A stretch of 52,474 nt of DNA from Streptomyces aurantiogriseus (GTDB taxonomy: Bacteria > Actinomycetota > Actinomycetes > Streptomycetales > Streptomycetaceae): the NCBI RefSeq assembly GCF_014649375.1, contig NZ_BMSX01000042.1, positions 1-52,474 of the forward strand. The letters are read 5' to 3'. The notes beneath the pieces are model-generated. The model had not been told where the DNA came from. It searched no databases and saw only the letters and a program-made list of their open reading frames with translations. The translations under genes and the position numbers were made by a program. Below, in pieces: positions 25,697 through 34,544 of this stretch (positions are counted from its first letter, which is position 1; each line of letters opens with the position of its first letter).

Positions 25697-26380
25697 TCAC
25701 CCTTCAAAGCGGTAGCCCATGCCGGGCTCGGTGATCAGATACCGGGGGTGGGAGGGATCCGCCTCCAGCTTGCGGCGCAGTTGCGCCATGTAGACCCGCA
25801 GGTAGTGGGTCTTGTGGCCGTGCGACACGCCCCACACCTCCCACAGCAGGTGCGCCTGCGTGACGAGCCGCCCGGGGTGGGTGACCAGGATCTCCAGCAG
25901 ATGCCACTCGGTCGGGGTGAGCCGGATGTCGTGCCCGCCCCGGACGGCCTTCTTCGCGAGCAGATCGATGGTGAAGTCGTCCGTGTCGACGAAGGTGGTC
26001 TCCGGGGGGAGCGGGGTGTCCTCGGTGCGGCGCACGGCGGCCCGCACCCTGGCCATGAGCTCGTCCATGCCGAACGGCTTGGTGACGTAGTCGTCGGCGC
26101 CCGCGTCGAACGCCGCGACCTTCTCGTCGGACGCCTGACGGGCCGACAGCACCAGGATCGGCACACGGCTCCCGCCGCGCAGCGCCCGGATGACGTCGAG
26201 CCCGTCCATGTCGGGCAGCCCGAGGTCGAGCATCACCACGTCCGGCTGATGCGCGGCCGCCAGCCGGAGGGCCGTCGCGCCGTCGGGCGCCGCGTCCACT
26301 CCGTACCGGCGTGCCTGCATGTTGATCACGAGTGCGCGTACGAGCTGGGGATCGTCGTCCACGACCAGCACCCGGGTCAT
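25697..26380 (-). CDS. kdpE: KdpE OmpR-family response regulator
   Basis: 227 residues. The receiver domain has the acidic pair DDD at 8-10, phospho-acceptor Asp in DVVMLDLGLPDMDGL, and conserved Lys in DDYVTKPFGMDEL. A winged-helix output domain follows, with LTPTEWHLLEILVTHPGRLV and YLRVYMAQLRRKLE. OmpR-family members bind 11-bp direct repeats, and the GTCA-N7-GTCA repeats upstream of this operon fit. It starts 9 bp after the kdpC stop. Confidence 0.95.
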   Translation of the reverse strand: MTRVLVVDDDPQLVRALVINMQARRYGVDAAPDGATALRLAAAHQPDVVMLDLGLPDMDGLDVIRALRGGSRVPILVLSARQASDEKVAAFDAGADDYVTKPFGMDELMARVRAAVRRTEDTPLPPETTFVDTDDFTIDLLAKKAVRGGHDIRLTPTEWHLLEILVTHPGRLVTQAHLLWEVWGVSHGHKTHYLRVYMAQLRRKLEADPSHPRYLITEPGMGYRFEG

Positions 26381-26389
26381 CCGTTGTCC

Positions 26390-27022
26390 TCAGCTGCCGT
26401 CGACCAGTTCCTTGAGCGCGATGTTGAGTTCGAGGACGTTCACCCGGGGCTCGCCCATGAAGCCGAGGGTGCGGCCTTCGGTGTGGTCCTTCACGAGTTT
26501 CTCGACCTGCGCGACGGACAGGCCGTTGCGCTCGGCGACGCGGTGTACCTGGAGTGCGGCGTAGGCCGGGGAGATGTCCGGGTCGAGGCCCGAGCCGGAG
26601 GAGGTGACCGCGTCGGCGGGGACCTGGGAGGGCCTCACCTTGTAGTCGGCCGTGGAGTTCTCCTTGACCACCTTGGCCTTCGCCTCCTCGACCCACTTGA
26701 CGAGCTCGGGGTTGTCGGCGGAGCGGTTGGTGGCGCCGGAGAGGATCAGCTTGTACTGGGTGTTGACCGAGTTCTCGCCCAGTCCGCCCGCGGGGCGCGG
26801 CTGGAAGTAGTCCAGGCTGTAGCCCTGTTGGCCGATCAGCGAGGAGCCGACGACCTTGCCGTCCGCCGTGATCTCGGAGCCGTTCGCCTTGTGGGTGAAC
26901 AGCCCCTGGGCGATGCCGGTGACCACCAGCGGGTAGATGACGCCGGTCACCAGGGTGAGTACGAGGAGGGCGCGCAGGCCCGCCCCGAGCAACCGGGCGG
27001 TGTTCGTGATCGAGTTGTTCAT
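26390..27022 (-). CDS. kdpC: KdpC subunit of K+-transporting ATPase
   Basis: 210 residues. One N-terminal membrane helix (LRALLVLTLVTGVIYPLVVT) is followed by an exported domain with SGSGLDPDISPAYAALQVHR and ERNGLSVAQVEKLV, and the end GEPRVNVLELNIAL. KdpC helps assemble KdpA with KdpB. GTG at 27031 overlaps the kdpB stop, but ATG at 27022 has GGGTGA six bases upstream and gives the usual MNNSI start, so it is preferred. Confidence 0.95.
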   Translation of the reverse strand: MNNSITNTARLLGAGLRALLVLTLVTGVIYPLVVTGIAQGLFTHKANGSEITADGKVVGSSLIGQQGYSLDYFQPRPAGGLGENSVNTQYKLILSGATNRSADNPELVKWVEEAKAKVVKENSTADYKVRPSQVPADAVTSSGSGLDPDISPAYAALQVHRVAERNGLSVAQVEKLVKDHTEGRTLGFMGEPRVNVLELNIALKELVDGS

Positions 27023-27027
27023 GGCGG

Positions 27028-29160
27028 TCACCCGATCCCGGGGATGAGGGAGATGAGCAGGTCGATGAGCTTGATGCCGATGAAGGGCGCGACGAGTCCG
27101 CCGAGGCCGTAGATGCCGAGGTTGCGCCGGAGCATCCGGTCCGCGCTGACCGGCCGGTAGCGCACGCCCTTCAGGGAGAGCGGGACCAGCGCGATGATGA
27201 TCAGCGCGTTGAAGACGACAGCGGACAGGATCGCGGAGTCCGGCGAGGAGAGGCCCATGATGTTGAGCTTGTCCAGGCCCGGGTAGACCGCCGCGAACAG
27301 CGCCGGGATGATCGCGAAGTACTTGGCGACGTCGTTGGCGATGGAGAACGTGGTCAACGCGCCCCGGGTGATGAGGAGTTGCTTGCCGATCTCGACGATC
27401 TCGATGAGCTTGGTCGGGTCGGAGTCGAGGTCGACCATGTTGCCGGCCTCCTTGGCGGCCGACGTACCGGTGTTCATGGCCACGCCGACGTCCGCCTGGG
27501 CCAGCGCGGGGGCGTCGTTGGTGCCGTCACCGGTCATCGCGACGAGCTTGCCGCCGGCCTGCTCCCGCTTGATGAGCGCCATCTTGTCCTCGGGAGTGGC
27601 CTCCGCCAGGAAGTCGTCGACGCCCGCCTCCTCGGCGATCGCCTTGGCCGTCAGCGGGTTGTCGCCCGTGATCATGACGGTCCTGATGCCCATGCGGCGC
27701 AGCTCGTCGAACCGCTCGCGCATGCCGTCCTTGACGACGTCCTTGAGGTGGACGACCCCCAGCACGCGGGCGCCGTCGGCGTCGTCGACCGCCACCAGCA
27801 GCGGTGTGCCGCCCGCCTCGGAGATCCGGTCGGTCACCTCCTGCGCGTCCTCGGCGATCTCGCCGCCCTGCTCGCGCACCCAGGCGACGACCGAACCGGC
27901 CGCGCCCTTGCGGATCTTGCGTCCGTCGACGTCCACACCGGACATGCGGGTCTGGGCGGTGAAGGCGATCCATTCGGCACCGACCAGCTCGCCCTGGTGC
28001 CGCTCGCGCAGACCGTACTTCTCCTTCGCCAGTACGACGATGGAGCGGCCCTCGGGCGTCTCGTCGGCCAGCGACGACAGCTGCGCGGCGTCGGCCACCG
28101 CGGCCTGAGTCGTCCCGCGCACCGGCACGAACTCCGAGGCCCGGCGGTTGCCGAGGGTGATGGTGCCGGTCTTGTCGAGCAGCAGGGTCGACACGTCACC
28201 GGCGGCCTCGACGGCCCGGCCGGACATGGCCAGTACGTTGCGCTGGACCAGCCGGTCCATGCCCGCGATGCCGATCGCCGAGAGGAGCGCGCCGATCGTG
28301 GTCGGGATGAGGCAGACCAGCAGCGCCACCAGCACGACCATCGTCAGACGGGTGCCGGCGTAGTCGGCGAACGGCGGCAGCGTGGCGCAGGCCAGCAGGA
28401 AGACGATCGTCAGCGAGGCGAGCAGGATGTTCAGCGCGATCTCGTTGGGCGTCTTCTGCCGGGCGGCCCCCTCCACGAGGTTGATCATCCGGTCGAGGAA
28501 AGTCTCGCCCGGCCGCGTGGTGATCTTGATGACGATGCGGTCGGACAGGACCTTCGTACCGCCCGTCACGGCGCTGCGGTCACCACCGGACTCCCGGATG
28601 ACGGGCGCCGACTCACCGGTGATCGCCGACTCGTCGACGCTCGCGACGCCCTCGATGACGTCACCGTCGCCGGGGATGATGTCGCCGGCCTCGCAGACGA
28701 CCAGGTCGCCGATCCCCAAGGCGGTGCCGGGAACGCGTTCTTCGCGGGCCCCGACGAACCGGCGCGCCACGGTGTCGGTCTTGGCCTTGCGCAGGGTGTC
28801 GGCCTGCGCCTTGCCACGGCCCTCGGCGACCGCCTCCGCCAGGTTGGCGAAGACGACGGTCAGCCACAGCCAGGCGCTGATCGTCCAGCCGAACCAGTCG
28901 TCCGGGTCCTTGAAGGAGAACACGGTGGTCAGCAGGGAGCCGATCCACACCACGAACATCACGGGCGACTTGACCATCACCCGTGGGTCGAGCTTGCGGA
29001 AGGCGTCCGGCAGCGACGTCAGCAGCTGCCGGGGATCGAAGAGGCCCGCGCCGACACGGCCCTCGGGGGACTTGTGCCCGGTGAGCACGTCGCTGTGCGG
29101 CGCCCGGGCCTGCGTGGCTGTGGACATCGAGTCCTCTTGCTTCGTTACGTCGGTGCTCAT
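27028..29160 (-). CDS. kdpB: KdpB P-type ATPase subunit
   Basis: 710 residues, the P-type pump. Phosphorylation loop DKTGTITLGNRRASEF, TGES motif in SAITGESAPVIRESGG, hinge TGDGTNDAPALAQADVGVAM, and seven membrane segments. It hydrolyses ATP to drive potassium uptake through KdpA. ATG at 29160 overlaps the kdpA stop; an in-frame ATG at 29127 has its own AGAGGA site, so two starts are possible. Confidence 0.96.
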   Translation of the reverse strand: MSTDVTKQEDSMSTATQARAPHSDVLTGHKSPEGRVGAGLFDPRQLLTSLPDAFRKLDPRVMVKSPVMFVVWIGSLLTTVFSFKDPDDWFGWTISAWLWLTVVFANLAEAVAEGRGKAQADTLRKAKTDTVARRFVGAREERVPGTALGIGDLVVCEAGDIIPGDGDVIEGVASVDESAITGESAPVIRESGGDRSAVTGGTKVLSDRIVIKITTRPGETFLDRMINLVEGAARQKTPNEIALNILLASLTIVFLLACATLPPFADYAGTRLTMVVLVALLVCLIPTTIGALLSAIGIAGMDRLVQRNVLAMSGRAVEAAGDVSTLLLDKTGTITLGNRRASEFVPVRGTTQAAVADAAQLSSLADETPEGRSIVVLAKEKYGLRERHQGELVGAEWIAFTAQTRMSGVDVDGRKIRKGAAGSVVAWVREQGGEIAEDAQEVTDRISEAGGTPLLVAVDDADGARVLGVVHLKDVVKDGMRERFDELRRMGIRTVMITGDNPLTAKAIAEEAGVDDFLAEATPEDKMALIKREQAGGKLVAMTGDGTNDAPALAQADVGVAMNTGTSAAKEAGNMVDLDSDPTKLIEIVEIGKQLLITRGALTTFSIANDVAKYFAIIPALFAAVYPGLDKLNIMGLSSPDSAILSAVVFNALIIIALVPLSLKGVRYRPVSADRMLRRNLGIYGLGGLVAPFIGIKLIDLLISLIPGIG

Positions 29161-30851
29161 GCCGCCAGCCCCTCGGCGAGCGGCCCGAGCGCGAGGGCGG
29201 GGAAGTAGGTGAGACCGGTGATGATCAGGATCGCGCCCACCAGCAGGCCGGTGAACAGCGGCTTCTCGGTGCGCAGGGTGCCGGCGGTGGCCGGGATGGG
29301 CTTCTGCTCGGCGAGCGAGCCGGCCAGCGCCAGCACGAACACCATCGGAAGGAAGCGGCCGAGCAGCATCGCCAGGCCGAGCGTGCTGTTGAACCACTGC
29401 GTGTCCGCGTTCAGGCCGGCGAAGGCCGAGCCGTTGTTGTTGGCGGCGGACGTGTAGGCGTACAGGATCTCGGAGAAGCCGTGCGCGCCCGAGTTGGTCA
29501 TCGAGTCGGCGGGGGTGGGCAGGGCCATCGCCGCGGCCGTGAGGACGAGGACGAGTGCCGGGGTGATGAGGATGTAGCAGGCGGCCAGCTTGATCTCGCG
29601 GGTGCCGATCTTCTTGCCGAGGTACTCGGGCGTGCGGCCGACCATCAGGCCGGCGATGAACACCGCGATGATCGCCATGATCAGCATGCCGTAGAGGCCG
29701 GAGCCGGTGCCGCCGGGCGCGATCTCGCCCAGCATCATGCCGAGCATGGTGATGCCGCCGCCGAGGCCGGTGAAGGAGGAGTGGAAGGAGTCCACCGCTC
29801 CGGTCGAGGTGAGCGTGGTCGACACCGCGAAGATCGACGAGGAGCCGACGCCGAAGCGGACCTCCTTGCCCTCCATCGCACCGCCGGCGATCTGGAGTGC
29901 CGGGCCGTGGTGGGCGAACTCCGTCCACATCATCAGGGCGACGAAGCCGACCCAGATGGTGCCCATGGTCGCGAGGATCGCGTAGCCCTGCCTGACCGAG
30001 CCGACCAGGATGCCGAACGTCCGCGTCAGCGCGAACGGGATCACCAGCATCAGGAAGATCTCGAAGAGGTTGGAGAACGGCGTCGGGTTCTCGAACGGGT
30101 GGGCGGAGTTGGCGTTGAAGTAGCCACCGCCGTTGGTGCCCAGTTCCTTGATGGCCTCCTGGGAGGCGACCGCGCCCCCGTTCCACTGCTGCGACCCGCC
30201 CATGAACTGGCCGACTTCATGGATCCCGGAGAAGTTCTGGATCGCGCCGCAGGCGACGAGGACGACCGCGGCGATGAGAGCCCCCGGCACCAGGACGCGG
30301 ACGACACCGCGCACCAGGTCGGCCCAGAAGTTGCCGAGCTCACCGGTGCGGGACCCGGCGAATCCGCGCACGAGCGCCACCGCGACGGCGATACCGACGG
30401 CCGCCGAGACGAAGTTCTGCACGGCCAGCCCGGCGGTCTGCACGACGTGGCCCATGGCCTGCTCGCCGTAGTACGACTGCCAATTGGTGTTGGTGACGAA
30501 GGACGCGGCGGTGTTGAACGCCTGGTCCGGGTCGATGGCTCTGAAGCCGAGTGAGCCGGGCAGCACGCCCTGGAGCCTCTGCAGCAGATACAGGAAGAGC
30601 ACGCCGACCGCTGAGAAGGCGAGCACCCCGCGCACGTAGGCGGGCCAGCGCATCTCGGTGTCGGGGTTGGCACCGATGCCCCGGTAGATCCACTTCTCCA
30701 CACGCCAGTGGCGGTCGGAGGAGTAGACCTTGGCCATGTAGGTGCCGAGGGGAACGTAGGCGAGCGCCAGGGCGCCTATGAGGGCCAGCAGCTGGAGCAC
30801 GCCGGCAAGTACGGGACCCATCTCTCCCGCCGCGGTAGCAGCTGATGTCAC
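29157..30851 (-). CDS. kdpA: KdpA potassium-binding/translocating subunit
   Basis: 564 residues, about ten membrane helices. Pore-loop segments are present: SFVTNTNWQSYYGEQAMGH, GTNGGGYFNANSAHPFENP, STTLTSTGAVDSFHSSFTG and SAANNNGSAFAGL. It selects and passes K+ while KdpB supplies energy. GTG at 30851 is two bases after the kdpF stop, with GAGAGG inside the kdpF end acting as ribosome site. Confidence 0.96.
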   Translation of the reverse strand: MTSAATAAGEMGPVLAGVLQLLALIGALALAYVPLGTYMAKVYSSDRHWRVEKWIYRGIGANPDTEMRWPAYVRGVLAFSAVGVLFLYLLQRLQGVLPGSLGFRAIDPDQAFNTAASFVTNTNWQSYYGEQAMGHVVQTAGLAVQNFVSAAVGIAVAVALVRGFAGSRTGELGNFWADLVRGVVRVLVPGALIAAVVLVACGAIQNFSGIHEVGQFMGGSQQWNGGAVASQEAIKELGTNGGGYFNANSAHPFENPTPFSNLFEIFLMLVIPFALTRTFGILVGSVRQGYAILATMGTIWVGFVALMMWTEFAHHGPALQIAGGAMEGKEVRFGVGSSSIFAVSTTLTSTGAVDSFHSSFTGLGGGITMLGMMLGEIAPGGTGSGLYGMLIMAIIAVFIAGLMVGRTPEYLGKKIGTREIKLAACYILITPALVLVLTAAAMALPTPADSMTNSGAHGFSEILYAYTSAANNNGSAFAGLNADTQWFNSTLGLAMLLGRFLPMVFVLALAGSLAEQKPIPATAGTLRTEKPLFTGLLVGAILIITGLTYFPALALGPLAEGLAA

Positions 30852-30853
30852 CG

Positions 30854-30943
30854 TCAGAACCTCTCCGGAAAGATCAGGGCGAGGACGAGATAACCCAGCA
30901 GGGCGACGGCCACGACCAGGCCGACGATGTTCTCGGCGGTCAC
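30854..30943 (-). CDS. kdpF: KdpF small subunit
   Basis: 29 residues, a GTG start then TAENIVGLVVAVALLGYLVL and ending ALIFPERF. This is the one-helix KdpF peptide that stabilises the KdpABC complex with lipid-like contacts. The GTG overlaps the stop of the 27-residue reading frame before it (GTGA) and kdpA follows after two bases. Confidence 0.92.
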   Translation of the reverse strand: MTAENIVGLVVAVALLGYLVLALIFPERF

Positions 30944-31023
30944 AGCTTCGTCACCCCCTTGGCGACGAGGGCCACCAGTGCGAAGACCGCGACGGTGGTG
31001 ACGACGAAGGCCAGATCGGCCAT
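30940..31023 (-). CDS. 27-residue one-helix protein upstream of kdpF
   Basis: ATG at 31023 preceded by CAGGAG encodes MADLAFVVTTVAVFALVALV, then AKGVTKL. It is one hydrophobic helix with a basic C-terminus, clearly different from KdpF. Its stop shares bases with the kdpF GTG, so it is the first gene of the kdp operon and is coupled to it. It could be a second small subunit of the Kdp complex, or a membrane regulator of KdpD. Alternatively it is a leader peptide that only feeds ribosomes to kdpF. I do not know a named family. Confidence 0.7.
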   Translation of the reverse strand: MADLAFVVTTVAVFALVALVAKGVTKL

Positions 31024-31060
31024 CGTGAGCTCCTGGAGGTGAGGTTCGTTCGAACAGCGA

Positions 31061-31176
31061 CGATTAGAGGAAACCGCCTGCGGGGCCGGAATCGAGCGCC
31101 GTTGACGGCTCCCATACGCCGCTCCACGCGCCTTTGACGGGACCCTGACGCAGAGGCGCCGCGACCCGCCCGTGAC
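31061..31176 (-). promoter_or_regulatory. kdp promoter with GTCA direct repeats (KdpE boxes?)
   Basis: On the minus strand, GTCA-N7-GTCAA is at 31131-31151, a weaker GTAT-N7-GTCAA at 31101-31120, and a further GTCA-N7-GTCG near 31160-31176. Half-sites repeat every 11 bp, as expected for an OmpR-family dimer, and the first two boxes are 31 bp apart. TAATCG (31061-31066) is a fair -10, placing the boxes about 47 to 97 bp upstream of the start point. The rest of the 31024-31482 gap holds only the divergent promoter. Confidence 0.6.
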
Positions 31177-31334
31177 CCTCTCCCCACCCACGAGCGGCCC
31201 CTCCGCGCCGCCCACGGCCATGACACCGGGTAGCCGCCCCACGGCACCGCCCCGCCCCGTCCTCGTCCGGCCGACTCGGCGCCGGAAACCTCCGTAACCT
31301 CCTTTCTTGATGCTCAGCCCCGCCCGTACGGCCA

Positions 31335-31403
31335 GTCTTAACGGAAGCTTGACGCCCGGACGCCCCTTGATCCCTGGGCCAGGCGTCACTCTCTGCTTAC
31401 GCT
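31335..31403 (+). promoter_or_regulatory. APC permease promoter with related GTCA box
   Basis: Read on the minus strand, 31335-31357 contains GTCA-N7-GTTAA, matching the kdp boxes in spacing and sequence. On the plus strand TACGCT (31398-31403) is a candidate -10, which puts the box about 53-75 bp upstream of the start. The orientation relative to the gene is reversed compared with kdp. Confidence 0.45.
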
Positions 31404-31482
31404 GGTGCGGCCGTCCGCGTGATGGCCGGAAACCGCACGTTCAGCCGCACCGCACGCTGAGCCGCACCTCAGGAGCACGCCG

Positions 31483-33435
31483 ATGGCCACCACCGAGCAC
31501 CCACCGCCCAGTCGCCTGCGCACCTGGATGCTGGAGGGCCTGTCCGACATGGGCAAGGGTGGCGGCCATGTGGGCCCGCACGCCGAACCGGAACCGGCCC
31601 ACAAGGGCCAGCCCTGGTACCGGGTCATGTGCCTGACCGGTGTCGACTACTTCTCGACCCTCGGCTACCAGCCGGGCATCGCGGCCCTCGCCGCCGGCCT
31701 GCTGTCGCCGATCGCGACCATCGTGCTGGTGATCGTCACCCTGGCCGGAGCCCTGCCGGTCTACCGGCGCGTGGCCGAGGAGAGTCCTCGCGGCGAGGGC
31801 TCGATCGCGATGCTGGAGCGCCTGCTGTCCTTCTGGCAGGGCAAGCTGTTCGTCCTGACCCTGCTCGGCTTCGCCGCCACCGACTTCCTGATCACCATCA
31901 CCCTCTCCGCGGCGGACGCCTCGACCCACCTGGTCGAGAACCCGCACCTGAACAGCGCCCTGCACGACAAGCAGCTGCTGATCACGCTCATCCTCGTGGC
32001 GCTGCTCGGCGCGGTCTTCCTCAAGGGCTTCCTGGAGGCCATCGGGGTCGCGGTCGCCCTGGTGGGCGTCTATCTCGCGCTGAACGCCGTCGTCGTGATC
32101 GTCGGCCTGTGGCACGTCATCACCGAGGGCCACGTGATCACCGACTGGTCCAGTGCCCTGACCGCGGAGCACGGCAACGTCTTCGTGATGATCGGTGTGG
32201 CCCTGATCGTCTTTCCCAAGCTCGCACTCGGCCTCTCCGGCTTCGAGACCGGCGTCGCCGTCATGCCGCACGTCAAGGGCGACCCGGGCGACACCGAGGA
32301 GCAGCCGGCCGGCCGGATCCGCGGCACCAAGAAGCTGCTCACCTGCGCGGCCCTCATCATGAGCGTCTTCCTGATCACCACCAGCTTCATCACCACCCTC
32401 CTGATCCCGGAGAAGCAGTTCGAGGAGGGCGGCAGCGCCAACGGCCGCGCGCTGGCCTATCTGGCACACGAGTACCTGGGCAACGCCTTCGGCACGGTCT
32501 ACGACGTCTCGACGATCGCCATCCTGTGGTTCGCCGGCGCCTCCGCCATGGCCGGACTGCTCAACCTGATGCCCCGCTACCTGCCCCGCTACGGCATGGC
32601 CCCGCACTGGGCCCGAGCGGTGCGCCCGATGGTCATCGTCTTCACCCTGGTCGCCTTCCTGGTGACATGGATCTTCGACGCCGACGTGGACGCCCAGGGC
32701 GGCGCCTACGCCACCGGGGTCCTCGTGCTGATCAGCTCGGCCGCGATCGCCGTGACCATCGCCGCCCGCAAGGCCGGCCAGCGCAACTGGACGATCGCCT
32801 TCGCGATCATTTCGGGGGTGTTCCTCTACACGACGATCGCCAACGTCATCGAACGCCCCGACGGTGTGAAGATCGGCGCCTGCTTCATCGCCGGCATCAT
32901 CCTCGTCTCCCTCCTCTCCCGTCTGGCCCGCGCCTTCGAGCTCCGCGTGACGGGCGTGACGCTGGACGACATGGCGGAGCGATTCGTCCGGGACATGGCC
33001 AGCCGGAAGATCCGGTTCATCGCCAACGAGCCCGACCAGCGCGACAAGGCCGAGTACCGCGACAAGATCGAGCAGATCCGGCAGGACAACGACATCCCCG
33101 GCGAGGACTTCGTCTTCGTCGAGGTCACCGTCGGCGACCCCTCCGAGTTCGAGGCCGGACTGACCGTACGCGGCGAGGTCCTGCACAACCGCTACCGCGT
33201 GCTGACCCTGGAGTCCTCCTCCATCCCCAACGCCCTGGCGGCCCTGCTCCTGCACGTCCGCGACTCGACCGGCTGCACCCCGCACATCTACTTCGAGTGG
33301 ACCGAGGGCAACCCGTTCGCCAACTTCCTGCGCTTCTTCCTCTTCGGCCAGGGCGAGGTCGCCCCGGTCACCCGGGAGGTCCTGCGCGAGGCGGAACCGG
33401 ACCGCGCCCGCCGCCCCCGCGTCCACACGGGCTGA
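31483..33435 (+). CDS. KimA/KUP-like APC family K+ permease
   Basis: 650 residues with about 12 membrane segments up to residue 500, then a soluble tail of about 150. AGGAG stands before the ATG. TGVDYFSTLGYQPGIA, then ALPVYRRVAEESPRGEGSIA near the N-terminus, is characteristic of the KimA/KUP branch of the APC superfamily, high-affinity potassium-proton symporters often controlled by c-di-AMP. The position divergent from kdp and the shared promoter boxes support a potassium role. It might still be an amino-acid permease, since the family is broad. No riboswitch is visible in its leader. Confidence 0.8.
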   Translation: MATTEHPPPSRLRTWMLEGLSDMGKGGGHVGPHAEPEPAHKGQPWYRVMCLTGVDYFSTLGYQPGIAALAAGLLSPIATIVLVIVTLAGALPVYRRVAEESPRGEGSIAMLERLLSFWQGKLFVLTLLGFAATDFLITITLSAADASTHLVENPHLNSALHDKQLLITLILVALLGAVFLKGFLEAIGVAVALVGVYLALNAVVVIVGLWHVITEGHVITDWSSALTAEHGNVFVMIGVALIVFPKLALGLSGFETGVAVMPHVKGDPGDTEEQPAGRIRGTKKLLTCAALIMSVFLITTSFITTLLIPEKQFEEGGSANGRALAYLAHEYLGNAFGTVYDVSTIAILWFAGASAMAGLLNLMPRYLPRYGMAPHWARAVRPMVIVFTLVAFLVTWIFDADVDAQGGAYATGVLVLISSAAIAVTIAARKAGQRNWTIAFAIISGVFLYTTIANVIERPDGVKIGACFIAGIILVSLLSRLARAFELRVTGVTLDDMAERFVRDMASRKIRFIANEPDQRDKAEYRDKIEQIRQDNDIPGEDFVFVEVTVGDPSEFEAGLTVRGEVLHNRYRVLTLESSSIPNALAALLLHVRDSTGCTPHIYFEWTEGNPFANFLRFFLFGQGEVAPVTREVLREAEPDRARRPRVHTG

Positions 33436-33453
33436 CACCCGCACGGGCACTTC

Positions 33454-33538
33454 GGCGTCAGAGACCCGTCAAAGTCCCCTCGTCCGGCGTCAGAAGACCG
33501 TCAGCACCGCCCCCGCACCCCACCCGGCGGCCTACCGT
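33454..33538 (+). promoter_or_regulatory. Two GTCA-N7-GTCA boxes before a leaderless -10
   Basis: GTCA-N7-GTCAA (33454-33474) and GTCA-N7-GTCAG (33486-33505) are 32 bp apart. TACCGT (33533-33538) lies 7 bp before the ATG, so the transcript probably starts at the ATG. The boxes then sit at about -41 to -92, the same layout as at kdp. Confidence 0.6.
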
Positions 33539-33545
33539 CGGCCCC

Positions 33546-34063
33546 ATGCGGCTCAGCGAACCACCGACCACGGCCGGCGACCGTCACTGGCGGTCCCAGG
33601 CCCGGTCGGCGGTGGCCCACGCGCTGGGCTTCGGCGCCCTGACCCTCCTGATCGACTGGGACGCCGAGACGCTCACCCCGGCCGCGCCGTCCTCTGGCTC
33701 GTCCTCTGCGCCACGGTGCTCGTCGTCCTCCTCCCCCACCGCGTCACCGCCGGCCCCGGCTGGCTGGCGGTGCGCGGCCCCCTCCACCGCCGCGCGGTCC
33801 GCACCGACGCCCTGACCGCCGTACGGCAGTACACCGGAGTCTCCGCCCACCTGGTCCTGCGGGACGCCCACGGCCACCGGCTCGAGCTGGACCCCCGGGT
33901 CCTTGTCGACAACCCGCTGCTCTGGCACCAGCTGGACACCGGCGTACGCCGCTCCCTGGAGCGCGGCACACTGCGCCAAGGCGCCGACGTCCTGGAGCGC
34001 CTGGGCCACGAGATCGACGACAGGATCACCCGGGCGGTGCTGAAGGCCTCCGGACCGCCCTGA
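33546..34063 (+). pseudogene. Small membrane protein gene with a frameshift
   Basis: The first frame starts MRLSEPPTTAGDRHWRSQAR and continues VAHALGFGALTLLIDWD, then loses sense near 33680 (LTPAAPSSGSSS). One base out of phase the sequence reads GRAVLWLVLCATVLVVLLPH, a perfect membrane helix. It goes on to VTAGPGWLAVRGPLHRRAVR, LVLRDAHGHRLELDPRVLVD and DVLERLGHEIDDR, ending at 34063. Adding one G in the CCCCGG stretch near 33682 restores a single frame of about 172 residues. So it is either a real frameshift, a sequencing slip or, less likely, programmed. Intact it would be a two-helix PH-like membrane protein of unknown role, with the kdp-like boxes upstream. Confidence 0.72.
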
Positions 34064-34116
34064 CCACCGGGGGACCGGGCCACGCCCCACCCCTGCGTGC
34101 CCCTATCGTGGCCGAC

Positions 34117-34515
34117 ATGCAGTCCTACACCATCGGTCAGGCCGCCCGGCTGCTGGGCGTGAGCCCCGACACCGCACGCCGCTGGGCGGACGCGGGCCGG
34201 GTGGCGACCCACCGCGACGAGACCGGACGACGCCTCATCGACGGCAAGGACCTCGCCGCGTTCTCCGTCGAACTCGCCGGCTCCGGCAGCGGCGAGGAGG
34301 GCGCCGCCTCCTACACCTCGGCCCGCAACGCCTTCCCCGGCATCGTCACGGCGATCAAGCTCGGCGACGTCGCCGCCCAGGTCGAGATCCAGGCCGGCCC
34401 GCACCGGCTCGTCTCCCTGCTGACCCGGGAGGCCGTCGAGGAACTCGGCCTGGAGGTGGGCATGGAGGCGACGGCCCGCGTGAAGTCGACGAACGTCCAC
34501 ATCGACCGCACGTGA
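34117..34515 (+). CDS. HTH-Mop (TOBE) molybdate-responsive DNA-binding protein
   Basis: 132 residues. A MerR-like helix-turn-helix (YTIGQAARLLGVSPDTARRW, then ADAGRVATHRDETGRRLI) is joined to a single Mop/TOBE domain (NAFPGIVTAIKLGDVAAQVE to VKSTNVHIDR) that binds molybdate or tungstate. The ATG at 34117 is likely the transcript start, as TATCGT ends 7-8 bp before it. It sits just upstream of modABC and is the natural candidate regulator of it. The two CGCAYATGCG palindromes in front of modA are its possible operators. Confidence 0.88.
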   Translation: MQSYTIGQAARLLGVSPDTARRWADAGRVATHRDETGRRLIDGKDLAAFSVELAGSGSGEEGAASYTSARNAFPGIVTAIKLGDVAAQVEIQAGPHRLVSLLTREAVEELGLEVGMEATARVKSTNVHIDRT

Positions 34516-34544
34516 ACCCCTGTCGCAAACCTGCTGCCGCACCA

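Noticed and set aside
27379..29208. 609-codon plus-strand frame
   Set aside because: Antisense to kdpB, with Asp/Gly/His-rich nonsense composition.
31131..31151. PHO box (PhoP site) before kdp
   Set aside because: It shares the 11-bp period and TCA core, but flanking bases differ from the GTTCACC-type consensus; kept only as an alternative to KdpE.
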